Assembly (NCBI GenBank): GCA_028874315.1
Contig: JAPPKM010000063.1
Coordinates: forward strand, 1-34,064
DNA from: Chloroflexota bacterium
GTDB taxonomy: Bacteria; Chloroflexota; UBA11872
Direction of reading: 5' to 3'
Length of the DNA stretch: 34,064 nucleotides
Shown: piece after piece, positions 23,506-31,268 of the stretch
Layout of the letters: the number at the start of each line of letters is the position of its first letter
Position numbering within the stretch: the first letter of the stretch is position 1
Notes under the pieces: generated by a model
The model's input: the letters and a program-made list of their open reading frames with translations, nothing else
Told to the model about the DNA's origin: nothing
Databases searched by the model: none
Made by a program: the position numbers and the translations under genes

Positions 23506-23942
23506 GCGGACTCGCTGCGGTCGCCGTCTCGCTTGCGCGTGATTTCAATCACGTCGCCTGGCAAAACTGCCCCGCCGTGCGTTACGACGGCCAGCATTCC
23601 CCGGCGGCCCTTTATCTCACCCTGCAGGCCCGGCCGAAGCGCGTCCATCTTGTAGCACGGCGCGCACGGATGCGAGATCAGCACCTCGGCGTCGACTCCA
23701 AATCGGAGTCTGTCGCCTTCGGCCAGGTCGGCCACAGCCAGACCTCGGGTCGCGATGTTCTCGCGAATGTCGCCGGCCCGTAGCCCGAACTCGTCCAGCG
23801 TCTCCACGTCCATCACCAGGACTTGATTTCGCTTTTCCGCTCGAGCATGGCGATCGCCTTCGATACCCAGCCCTTCAATCAGGTTGAGACTGGACATCCC
23901 CTCGTTACGCCCCGGGCTCGGTGAAACCCTAACCCAGGCCAC
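23502..23942 (-). CDS. MOSC-domain protein
   Basis: A stand-alone MOSC domain, the fold that carries sulfur (or sulfurated molybdenum cofactor) in MoCo sulfurases and YiiM-like proteins. From the GTG at 23942 it has 146 residues. Features are LGIEGDRHA near 26-34, the segment NIATRGLAVADLAEGDRLRFG, and HPCAPCYKMD with Cys93 and Cys96, one of which is the expected sulfur-carrying cysteine. HGGAVLPGD is the terminal beta region. A longer frame (to 24005) would overlap the isomerase gene and adds unlikely sequence. It follows the isomerase by 14 bases on the same strand. Confidence 0.83.
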   Translation of the reverse strand: MAWVRVSPSPGRNEGMSSLNLIEGLGIEGDRHARAEKRNQVLVMDVETLDEFGLRAGDIRENIATRGLAVADLAEGDRLRFGVDAEVLISHPCAPCYKMDALRPGLQGEIKGRRGMLAVVTHGGAVLPGDVIEITRKRDGDRSESA

Positions 23943-23956
23943 ATGAGGCGGAAGGC

Positions 23957-24787
23957 TCACTGGGAATTGAGAATGCGCATCAACGCGGCGTGCGCCTCGC
24001 GCCACAACTCGGCCCGGTCGCGCCCACGACCGGCCGCGGTTCCCGCCAGGTGTGGTTCGAGCGACAGGTAGGCCACCGCTTTGGGATCGGCAGCGCCCAG
24101 TACGTCGGCCAGTTGACCGTCACCCGCGCCCGCAGGCGCCCAGTCGGCAATGCTGGTGTCGTAGTCCTTCACGTGGATCATCTGAGTTGCCGCGCCAAGC
24201 ACTGGCCACGCCTCATCGAATGGGCGCACACCGGCTCGTACAAAGTTGCCTGGATCCAGGCACATGCTGATCGGTGCCCCATCCAGTGCCAGGAACTCAG
24301 CGCAGGCGGCGGGCGTGTCGTCATACAGGTCGTGTTCGTTCTCAAGGCTCAACGTGATTTCGGGATCGAGCGTCGCCAGGTGCTCGGCGACCCTCTGAAA
24401 CTTGCCCAAGGCCGCCGGGCGATCGGCCGGGAGTGGATCCCCCTGCACGGGTTGAAACCCGAAGACCCGAATGTAGGCCGCATCCAGAACATGAGCCGCA
24501 CGGACCGCGCCCTCGAGCTGCTGCATCTGAACCTGCAAATCCGAATCCAGGGGCGCCTTTCCCACCGGCGAGCCAATTTGCGAACACGCCATCCCGTGGT
24601 CGTCCAGCATGCGACGCATGACTCGGAGGTCCAAATCCGACATGTCGACGATGTTGTTGGTGTCGCCGCCCGGCAGTTGAACGCGTCGTGGCTCCAGCGC
24701 GTCGACGCCGAGCTCTGACATTACGCGCAACTGAACCGACAGCTCGTCGGAGATCTCGTCGCCGAATCCGGATACTCTGAAGCGCAT
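23957..24787 (-). CDS. Sugar phosphate isomerase/epimerase (TIM barrel)
   Basis: Xylose-isomerase-like barrel of 276 residues (AP endonuclease 2 superfamily). The predicted metal ligands fall in order: Glu149 in LSLENEHD, Asp178 in CLDPGNF, His205 in IHVKDYD and Glu244 in SLEPHL. Such enzymes isomerise or epimerise sugars, inosose or hydroxypyruvate, often alongside Gfo/Idh/MocA dehydrogenases, and one is encoded next door. It is divergent from the C26 hydrolase gene with a short shared upstream region and is followed by the MOSC gene. Substrate cannot be deduced. Confidence 0.85.
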   Translation of the reverse strand: MRFRVSGFGDEISDELSVQLRVMSELGVDALEPRRVQLPGGDTNNIVDMSDLDLRVMRRMLDDHGMACSQIGSPVGKAPLDSDLQVQMQQLEGAVRAAHVLDAAYIRVFGFQPVQGDPLPADRPAALGKFQRVAEHLATLDPEITLSLENEHDLYDDTPAACAEFLALDGAPISMCLDPGNFVRAGVRPFDEAWPVLGAATQMIHVKDYDTSIADWAPAGAGDGQLADVLGAADPKAVAYLSLEPHLAGTAAGRGRDRAELWREAHAALMRILNSQ

Positions 24788-24849
24788 GTGTGCATTGTGG
24801 CATCCAAACGGCGGCGCTGCGACGCGGGTCGCCGGTCGAAAAAGCTGAC

Positions 24850-25596
24850 GTGCCCGCCATCGTCGGCGTTACGTCTGGTGACGCGTTTCGAGAGCGGTCG
24901 GCCGAAGGCGTGCCGAATCGGCCCCACGCCGCGCTGAAGCAGGACTACCTGGATGCGGTCGCGGGCGCCGGCGCAATTCCGCTCGTCGTCTCTCCGGAAG
25001 CCAGGTCGGCAACTGATTTGGTGGTGTCGCGCATCGACGGACTCATGCTGGTGGGCGGCCTGGACGTGGATCCTGCCAACTACGGGGAAGAGGTGCTGAA
25101 CGATACTGTCGACCCGAGCCCGCAGCGCGATGCGCTGGAACTGGCCCTGGTCCAGAGTGCGCTCAATCGCCGCGTGCCGATATTGGCGATCTGTCGAGGC
25201 CACCAGCTGCTCAACGTTGCGCGGGGCGGAACGCTCTGGCAAGACCTTCCAACCCAACGACCTGACGGCCTGGGCCACAGCCAACGCGGAGATCCGCACT
25301 CCGCCGGCCACGAAATCAAGATAGCGAGTGGGTCGCTGCTGCACCAAATCGTCGGGTCCGAGCGCCTGGACACCAACTCGTTCCACCATCAGGCCGTGCG
25401 CAGGCTTGGGCAGGATCTGCGACCGACGGCAAGGACTCCCGACGGCTTGGTCGAAGCCCTCGAGGATCCAACCCATCGTTTCGTGCTGGGCGTGCAATGG
25501 CACCCCGAAGAAATGCTCCACCACCCGCAACACCGTGCGCTCTTCGCCGCGTTTGTGCAGGCAGTCGAGGATCGAGCGGTCGGGGAGACGCGTTGA
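24850..25596 (+). CDS. Gamma-glutamyl hydrolase-like GATase (peptidase C26)
   Basis: A class I glutamine-amidotransferase-fold hydrolase related to PuuD and other gamma-glutamyl-gamma-aminobutyrate hydrolases. The GTG at 24850 gives 248 residues beginning with the family-like VPAIVGVTSG. The catalytic Cys115 lies in AICRGHQLLN and His218-Glu220 in QWHPEE. GLMLVGGLDVDPANYGEE carries the G-G-D-x-x-P pattern of this family, and NSFHHQAVRRLG is also characteristic. An upstream GTG at 24790 is possible but would add 20 residues with no family match. The pathway (polyamine or glutathione-like) is not shown by neighbours. Confidence 0.88.
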   Translation: MPAIVGVTSGDAFRERSAEGVPNRPHAALKQDYLDAVAGAGAIPLVVSPEARSATDLVVSRIDGLMLVGGLDVDPANYGEEVLNDTVDPSPQRDALELALVQSALNRRVPILAICRGHQLLNVARGGTLWQDLPTQRPDGLGHSQRGDPHSAGHEIKIASGSLLHQIVGSERLDTNSFHHQAVRRLGQDLRPTARTPDGLVEALEDPTHRFVLGVQWHPEEMLHHPQHRALFAAFVQAVEDRAVGETR

Positions 25597-25618
25597 CTCC
25601 CGTCTACAATAGGCGCGG

Positions 25619-25706
25619 GCCGAGGTGGCGGAATTTGGTAGACGCGCTAGCTTGAGGGGCTAGTGGCCTTCGGGCTGTGCGGGTTCGAGTCCCGCCCTCG
25701 GCACCA
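25619..25706 (+). tRNA. tRNA-Leu (anticodon GAG)
   Basis: An 88-base class II tRNA. The acceptor GCCGAGG (25619-25625) pairs with CCTCGGC (25696-25702), followed by discriminator A and an encoded CCA. The D arm contains TTGGTAGA. The anticodon stem encloses CTTGAGG with GAG. A long variable arm has GGCCTTCGGGC, and the T arm is GCGGGTTCGAGTCCCGC. TACAAT (25605-25610) sits nine bases upstream as a likely -10; the TTGACT nearby is too close to be its -35. It marks the change from dense housekeeping genes to the accessory region, and tRNA-Leu genes are common integration sites. Confidence 0.97.
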
Positions 25707-25784
25707 CTCGAAGTCGCGCCACCCTTGGCTGCCAGCGCCCCGGACGCCCTCGCGATCCAGGCTAGCGGCCTCCACGGCACACGC

Positions 25785-25825
25785 GGCGCCGCGAATTCCG
25801 CCTAATTCTAGCGAATTCGCGCGCC
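25785..25825. repeat. Inverted repeat downstream of tRNA-Leu
   Basis: Left arm GGCGCCGCGAATTC (25785-25798) pairs with right arm GAATTCGCGCGCC (25813-25825): 13 bp with one bulged C and a 14-base loop. It lies 78 bases after the tRNA and spans the stop of the opposing HTH-like gene. It may be a bidirectional terminator or part of an integration junction; no T tract is present. Confidence 0.5.
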
Positions 25826-26410
25826 AGAGCCGCCGGTGGCCGACGCTGCGGACGCCCGCGTAGGACGCCCCGAGTTCCGGGTGCGGATCTCGGTGCCGGT
25901 AGTGCCCGACGGCGGCGGGCGAACCCCGAGGGCCTCGCGCACCCCGCGCTCGCCGGCCCGCAGCGCCCGGCACAGGTTGGCAATCTCCGCATCGACGGCC
26001 GCCAGGACCTGCGGCCGCCAGCGCCGCGAGACGTGACTGCGGCTCAGGCCGCCGGAGGCGGCAATCCCGGCGATGGACTCGCCGGCCACCCACCGCTCCA
26101 GGAACTCACCCTTGCGGGGCTCCAGGGCGCCTGCCACCCGCGCACAGGCCAGCCGCAGCACCGCCTGCACCGCCCAGCCGTCGGGAAAGGCTCGCTGGGC
26201 GAAGGCGGTCCGGCCGAGGTCCTGCAGGTCCCGGTATTGCGCCAGCGGCGACTGCGAGAGCTCCCAGGCGGAATCGATCCGGCGGAGGGCCGCCTGCAAC
26301 GCCCGCAGCCGGTTGGCGCGCGACAGGCGCCCGCGACGGGGTCCCGCCCGTCGGCGCTCCGATTCGTGGGGCGGCGGGTCGACCACACGGGCCGGCAGCG
26401 GGCGGGGCAT
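25808..26410 (-). CDS. Possible helix-turn-helix protein
   Basis: A 200-residue frame from the ATG at 26410 (open to 26500). The centre is protein-like, with helical segments rich in Ala, Leu and Arg. The stretch ESIAGIAASGGLSRSHVSRRW resembles a helix-turn-helix of the kind in site-specific DNA-binding proteins and small terminase-like or resolvase-like proteins. Both ends are Pro/Arg/Gly-rich and less convincing. Other frames in this G+C-rich stretch are also open, so the gene call is tentative. It converges on tRNA-Leu. Function unknown; DNA binding is an inference from the HTH. Confidence 0.45.
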   Translation of the reverse strand: MPRPLPARVVDPPPHESERRRAGPRRGRLSRANRLRALQAALRRIDSAWELSQSPLAQYRDLQDLGRTAFAQRAFPDGWAVQAVLRLACARVAGALEPRKGEFLERWVAGESIAGIAASGGLSRSHVSRRWRPQVLAAVDAEIANLCRALRAGERGVREALGVRPPPSGTTGTEIRTRNSGRPTRASAASATGGSGARIR

Positions 26411-26844
26411 CGTCGGCCCATGATGGCCCCGACCGCGCGGCCGGGCCATCCAGGTTTCTGCCATCTCGCCGGCGCGTGCGCGGCCACCGCTCGGGGCCAC
26501 TGGGGCCGCCGGCCATGCCGCGAGCGATCCGAGAACCAGGCTGCGGCAGCCGACGGCGGCGCGTCGGGGTCTCGATGGAATGTGTGTAGCGGCGAAGCGT
26601 CGGGTGCGATTTCGACAGTGTGGCGTGGCCTGTCGGTTGTGAGTTGGCGACTTCGCCGGCTCATTGGGTTTCGGACGACGATGTCGAGGTCCAAGAGACC
26701 TTCGCGGTCGTCGGCAAACACGGGGCCAATGCCATTTGCGGGTGATTCGGTAATGCCCGAGCTCGCCGGACCAGACGCACTAACGCACACGGCACGTCGA
26801 GCCCATTTCAAACCCAAGTCACGGCCACCGACGGCAACTCCGGC

Positions 26845-26854
26845 GTGACGTCAC
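26845..26854. repeat. Palindrome GTGACGTCAC, copy 1
   Basis: A perfect 10-bp palindrome; an identical one lies 610 bases downstream in the same gene-poor stretch. Possibly an operator or recombination half-site, possibly chance. Confidence 0.4.
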
Positions 26855-27454
26855 ACCGTCGCGTCGAGCTTGGGCGGTGGGCTCGCGCCGACCCGCCTTG
26901 CTCCGGCATCCGGGGACGTGGGTCTCGGGCAACGATCCGCGACGCACAGCGACAGACGACACGACCGGTCGAGTTCGCCCACGTCCAAGAGTCGGCTCGA
27001 ACAAGAGCACGGCAAGCTCGGGGACCGCGAAACTGTGGCCGCCGCAGCAACGGCCGCATTCTTGGTGATTGAGGAGCTTGCGTGGCCCAATGCCACGCCA
27101 GGTACCGGAGCGGGCAGGCGTCAAGCGCGATGCGGTTGGCGCCGCGTTGGGTCGTCTTTGGCGTGCACACCAGTTGCTGCCCGCAACGGCATAGCCGCGA
27201 CCGACCGATCCCCGCCCTATCAGTCCCAATTTCCGCGATCGTCGCGCGCCGCCCAGCGGCCCTCAGGCGATCGCCCGGTGAGGTGACCGCCGACGTCTCT
27301 CCCTCGTGACACCGTTCCCCACCTAGCATGCGACGTCCGGCCATCAGGCGAGCGATCCAAGCGAGCGCTAGCAACCTCGGGACGCTTCTCCGCTCGCCAA
27401 CTCATGAGGCTCTTGCCGTACCGGCACTCCTGGCGGCTCGATCCGTGACGGGTA

Positions 27455-27464
27455 GTGACGTCAC
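27455..27464. repeat. Palindrome GTGACGTCAC, copy 2
   Basis: Identical to the palindrome at 26845-26854. The flanks differ, so only the core is shared. Confidence 0.4.
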
Positions 27465-27552
27465 GCGTCCCGTGCGCCGAGTGCTCAAGGGTTGCAGCAC
27501 GTTGGCAGCGGAGAGCGCGAGGTCGCTCCTTGGAGTTTGCTGTCAACGTCTG

Positions 27553-27583
27553 GCGTGCGGCTGCCTGATCGGTGGCCGCACGC
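27553..27583. repeat. 9-bp hairpin in gene-poor stretch
   Basis: GCGTGCGGC (27553-27561) pairs perfectly with GCCGCACGC (27575-27583) around a 13-base loop. No T tract follows. It may mark the end of a lost gene or be a structured site of the island. Confidence 0.4.
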
Positions 27584-28043
27584 GCCGAACTGCGGCACGG
27601 GCGCGGTAAGCCGTGCTACGGCCCTGCGACGACCGCCACGGTGAAGCAGGGCAACCGCCCATACCGGGTGGGACACGCCGGAATCTGCCGATCCGGAGCC
27701 ACGTGGCTCGCCCGCGCCACCTGCTCTACCTGCTGCTCCGCGATCAACCCGTCCTCAACTGATGAAGCCCACACACTCACGGAATTCGCCTGCGTCCACG
27801 ACGCTGTCGACCACGCATCCTAGGCCCCACTTCTTCACAATCGAAAAGGGCAACGGAGCGAGTCGCGCATCACGCAGTCCGTTCTTGGCGTCCGACAGCT
27901 CAGTGGGAACAGCGCCGCACTCGAATTGCGGCCGTCGTCGGCTCGAGTTTCATTCGGTGCACCATTTGCAGCTTGAACTTGATTATCACGTGGTCGACGG
28001 CCTGATATCTTGGACGGGACGCAAGAGAAGCACGGAGCCTGGG

Positions 28044-29732
28044 ATGCCACGCACCGAAGGTCTGATTGGATTTGAGCAGGTTGGGATCGGAAGCTTGCTC
28101 CGCCAGAACCTTCTTCGCGTTCCGCCAAACCAGCGCGAGTACGCCTGGACGGAACGAGAAGTCGGGCAGCTCTTCACTGACATTGCGCGGGCCGTCGGGG
28201 AGAACACCGACTACTTCCTCGGAACTATCGTGACAATCCCAAGGCCTAATGGACTCCTTGAGGTTGTGGATGGACAACAAAGACTGGCGACGACGGCAAT
28301 CCTCCTGTCAGCGATTCGCCGATACATGAAAGAAGTAGGCGGAGACTTACTTGAGCAGGCAATCTACGGCGACTTTCTGACGGGAATAGACCGTACGAGG
28401 CGTGCACGAGTCCCAAGGATGACCCTGAACTCTTCGGATCATGAGCTCTTTCGGACCATCGTCACCTTTGAAGGTGGAGACGAGCTTCCCAGCCCTTCAC
28501 TCGAATCCCATGAGTTGCTGATTGCCGCATACGAGCAAGCCTACGCACATGTACGCAGAATTGTCGCTCCCTTCGATGCTCGAGACCATGGCGATAGACT
28601 CAATGCATGGGTGACCTTTCTAGAGTCAAAGGCACATGTAGTCCTTCTAAAGGTTCCTGACGACTCGGATGCATACCGGATGTTCGAGACGCTCAATGAT
28701 CGCGGCCTGCGAACTACCCAAGCAGACCTCATCAAGAATTACCTCTTCGGACGAGCAGGAGAGCGAATCGACGAGGTGCAGAGTCGTTGGGCGTTCATGC
28801 GCGGTACGCTTGAGACGATTGACGAAGACGACCTGACGGTTACGTTCCTACGCCACGCCCTTATTGTGCAACACGGACACATACGTCAAGCTGACGTTTA
28901 CGATGTGGTCCAGGACACCGTGCGCTCGGAAGACACTACGGTTACGTTCGCGGCAGACCTAGAACGACTCGCTGTCACCTACGCAGCAACGTTTAATCCG
29001 GAACACGAGAGCTGGAACGCTCATTCAGCATCGACTCGGCAAGCAATTCGTGTCCTGCAAACCTTTAACATCAGACCGCTCCGGCCCACCGTGCTTGCCG
29101 TCGCCGCTCGAATACGAGCACAAGCCGAGGTAGCCGAAGCGCTACGCTTTCTGCTGTCACTCGGCGTGCGCCTCATGATTGCGTCGTCGACGAGGAGCGG
29201 TGCAGTCGAGACTCCGCTAGCTAACGTGGCGCACGCAATCTGGGATGGGACAATATTGACGGCGGCTGCCCTTAAGAAAGCCCTGAGTCAAATCACCCCA
29301 AGTGACGAGGAGTTTCGACTCGCCTTTGAAAGTGCCCGGGTCTCCAACGTATCTCTTGCTCGCTACTACCTAAGATCACTTGAAACCGCAGCTAAGAACG
29401 AGGCCGAACCTTGGTTCATGCCCACGGACGATGGCACAGTCATCAATCTGGAGCACGTACTCCCGAAACGACCCCAGGGGAACTGGCCTCAGTTTAACGA
29501 TGACGAGGTACGCCTCTATGGAAGACGAATTGGTAACCTAGCGCTCATGAGGGCCACCGATAACAGTACGATACGAAGTGCTCCCTTTCCTGATAAGCTG
29601 CCCTTATACGCTCAATCCCCCTACGTCCTCACCAGCGATATCGCCAATCATCGGCAGTGGACAGTGAAGGCAATCGCTCAACGCCAAACGCAGTTGGCTC
29701 AACTCGCGCTGCAAGCTTGGCCCATATCTTAG
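28044..29732 (+). CDS. GmrSD-type restriction enzyme (DUF262-DUF1524)
   Basis: A 562-residue fused modification-dependent (type IV) restriction protein. The N-terminal DUF262/ParB-like domain has VPPNQREYAW (26-35), YFLGTIV (57-63) and the nucleotide-related DGQQR (76-80). FETLNDRGLRTTQADLIKNYLF follows in the middle. The C-terminal DUF1524 HNH-like nuclease has the E-H-x-x-P motif (Glu470, His471, Pro474) and IGNLALM with Asn498. In known GmrSD, BrxU and SspE these parts recognise modified DNA, hydrolyse NTP and cut. The ATG at 28044 has GGAG 6 bases upstream; the longer frame to 27762 is not protein-like. Codon use is more A+T-rich than the housekeeping genes. Target modification unknown. 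Confidence 0.87.
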   Translation: MPRTEGLIGFEQVGIGSLLRQNLLRVPPNQREYAWTEREVGQLFTDIARAVGENTDYFLGTIVTIPRPNGLLEVVDGQQRLATTAILLSAIRRYMKEVGGDLLEQAIYGDFLTGIDRTRRARVPRMTLNSSDHELFRTIVTFEGGDELPSPSLESHELLIAAYEQAYAHVRRIVAPFDARDHGDRLNAWVTFLESKAHVVLLKVPDDSDAYRMFETLNDRGLRTTQADLIKNYLFGRAGERIDEVQSRWAFMRGTLETIDEDDLTVTFLRHALIVQHGHIRQADVYDVVQDTVRSEDTTVTFAADLERLAVTYAATFNPEHESWNAHSASTRQAIRVLQTFNIRPLRPTVLAVAARIRAQAEVAEALRFLLSLGVRLMIASSTRSGAVETPLANVAHAIWDGTILTAAALKKALSQITPSDEEFRLAFESARVSNVSLARYYLRSLETAAKNEAEPWFMPTDDGTVINLEHVLPKRPQGNWPQFNDDEVRLYGRRIGNLALMRATDNSTIRSAPFPDKLPLYAQSPYVLTSDIANHRQWTVKAIAQRQTQLAQLALQAWPIS

Positions 29733-29942
29733 CGACTGGTGCCAGAATGCTCAACTCCGCCGTATTGGTAGATAAGGAAGATTGACATTGCCATCATAAA
29801 GGACCACCAAGTCAGTCGGACGCGCACTGCTCGGGCATTGCGCACGTGGTAGATTGCAAACCTGCATGGTGCACTGCGGAGTTCGGTCCTACTGCAACTC
29901 AGTCCAAATTTCATCAAGACTAGTCACCGAATTCAATAGCCA

Positions 29943-31040
29943 ATGTACGTAGTACTCGACAGCAATATTATTATTTCCGCCAACTACGGCAATAGCGCTA
30001 TGATGCAGTTCTGTCTATCTATATCCAAGGTGCTTGACTATAGCGTTATCGCGCCCCCGATAGTGATCGACGAAGTCGTCGCCAAATATCGCGTCAAGAT
30101 CGAATCCGAACGTGATCGCATTAGCCAGTCCAGACGCAATCTCTCGACACTCCTACGAAGCCCACAATCTCTTCCAAGCCTGAGCATTGATATAGATCAA
30201 GCGGTCAACGAATATCGACAACATATAGAGAAGACATTTTCCCTAAGGAAATGGCCACGCCTACGCTATCCAACACTCAGTCACAGAGAAGTAGTAGCAC
30301 GAGCCGTGAATCGCCGAAGGCCATTCTACGAAAATGGGTCAGGATATAGAGACACCCTAATATGGCTGTCCATTATCCAATGGATGCCTGCAGTCGACGA
30401 CCAGGTCATCCTTATCACATCCGACAAGGCGTTTGGGGAAAAGGATGGCACGCTTCACGCTGATCTGGCCAGTGATTTAGGTGAGATAGATCGAAGTGAA
30501 GAAGATGTTGTCCTGCTCAAATCGCTACCTGCCTTTGTGAAGAAATATGTCAGACATCGACTGAAGCGAGTCTTCGTCGAAAACTCATCTCAAGCGCTAG
30601 GCCAGCTAGGAATTGACATTCGAAGCTCAATTGAAGCGAAAGTCTTCGAGGACTATTCCGGCGTTGAGATTCATCCTGAGCTTCTGAATTTGCCATCCGA
30701 GTTCGAAACTCTATACCTGGATTCGATTCCTCAAGTCTCAGCTGTAGACGTTTTGGATGTACGGGAAGTCTCTCATGCTCACTACTTGCTGCAATGTCAT
30801 GCCGATGCAGACTGTGCATTTGATGTCTTTGTTCACAAATCTGATGCCTATACGCTGAGCGAGCTAGCCATTTACGATCCTGACTGGAACGATCACTACG
30901 TCTTGGGGCACACTGAATGCCAATTGCGATTCATTCTTCAGCTAGAAGTGGCATTTGATAACTCAGGGGCTGGCCGTCACCGCGTCGAAGTGTTATCTAT
31001 CGAGGCAGTGCGTTTGGAATCGAGCTCCAACGGGCATTGA
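29943..31040 (+). CDS. PIN-domain protein (DUF4935-like)
   Basis: A 365-residue protein with an N-terminal PIN ribonuclease-type domain. Acidic residues that would bind metal are Asp6 in VVLDSNII, Glu44 in IDEVVAKY, Asp137 in GYRDTLIWLSI and Asp161 in ITSDKAF. The GYRDxxIW pattern is that of the DUF4935 PIN group. After about residue 175 comes a charged segment and a C-terminal domain (about 220-360) I cannot name. No small antitoxin-like gene precedes it, unlike VapBC; the 210-base gap upstream has no convincing gene. The gene is notably A+T-rich (21 G/C in bases 30181-30240). It follows the GmrSD-type gene on the same strand and may belong to the same defence set. Confidence 0.78.
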   Translation: MYVVLDSNIIISANYGNSAMMQFCLSISKVLDYSVIAPPIVIDEVVAKYRVKIESERDRISQSRRNLSTLLRSPQSLPSLSIDIDQAVNEYRQHIEKTFSLRKWPRLRYPTLSHREVVARAVNRRRPFYENGSGYRDTLIWLSIIQWMPAVDDQVILITSDKAFGEKDGTLHADLASDLGEIDRSEEDVVLLKSLPAFVKKYVRHRLKRVFVENSSQALGQLGIDIRSSIEAKVFEDYSGVEIHPELLNLPSEFETLYLDSIPQVSAVDVLDVREVSHAHYLLQCHADADCAFDVFVHKSDAYTLSELAIYDPDWNDHYVLGHTECQLRFILQLEVAFDNSGAGRHRVEVLSIEAVRLESSSNGH

Positions 31041-31268
31041 CCGGAGAATCTCTTGTAACAATTTAGGTTAGTCATTTGGCATCACATCTGAGAGAAAGGA
31101 CCTGTCCTCACGAATGGCTAAAGCAGCGAATGCAGGATTCGAGAGTATGATTCGATGCTGTCGATGACCACCTGTTCCACGAAACTCAGCCTCTCTCATT
31201 GGGCGAGGTTGCAGCAATCACTTTGGTGCTACTGGATCAGGCGGTGCATAGCCTTGGCCCTCCTCGAA

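Larger units (their letters stand above)
26411..28043. other. About 1.6 kb without a convincing gene
   Basis: Many frames are open on both strands, but their products are low-complexity Arg/Pro/Ala/Ser peptides that shift frame without an intact domain. This looks like non-coding or decayed DNA. It holds two copies of the palindrome GTGACGTCAC (26845 and 27455) and a 9-bp hairpin (27553-27583). From about 27,800 the base composition becomes more A+T-rich, leading into the restriction gene. No integrase or transposase was recognised. Confidence 0.5.

Noticed and set aside
25593-25610. TTGACT and TACAAT as a full promoter for tRNA-Leu
   Set aside because: Only six bases separate the two hexamers; TACAAT may be a -10, but TTGACT cannot be its -35.
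25647-26093. Minus-strand ORF ending in RGRDSNPHSPKATSPSS
   Set aside because: This peptide is the well-known antisense translation of a tRNA-Leu gene; the frame runs across the tRNA at 25619-25706 and is not a real protein.
26851-27096. Minus-strand frame starting VALGHASSSITKN, resembling the LGHxSxxIT motif of tyrosine recombinases
   Set aside because: Only about ten residues fit; the catalytic Tyr context is absent, an in-frame stop lies 8 codons upstream, and the rest is low-complexity. At most a decayed relic.
26808-27374. 188-residue minus-strand ORF in the gene-poor stretch
   Set aside because: Arg/Pro/Ala-rich with no pattern of secondary structure; several competing frames are equally open, as expected from high G+C.
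29729-29917. Minus-strand 62-residue ORF between the restriction and PIN genes
   Set aside because: No ribosome binding site, no recognisable motif, and it overlaps the end of the restriction gene; checked as a possible antitoxin but unsupported.
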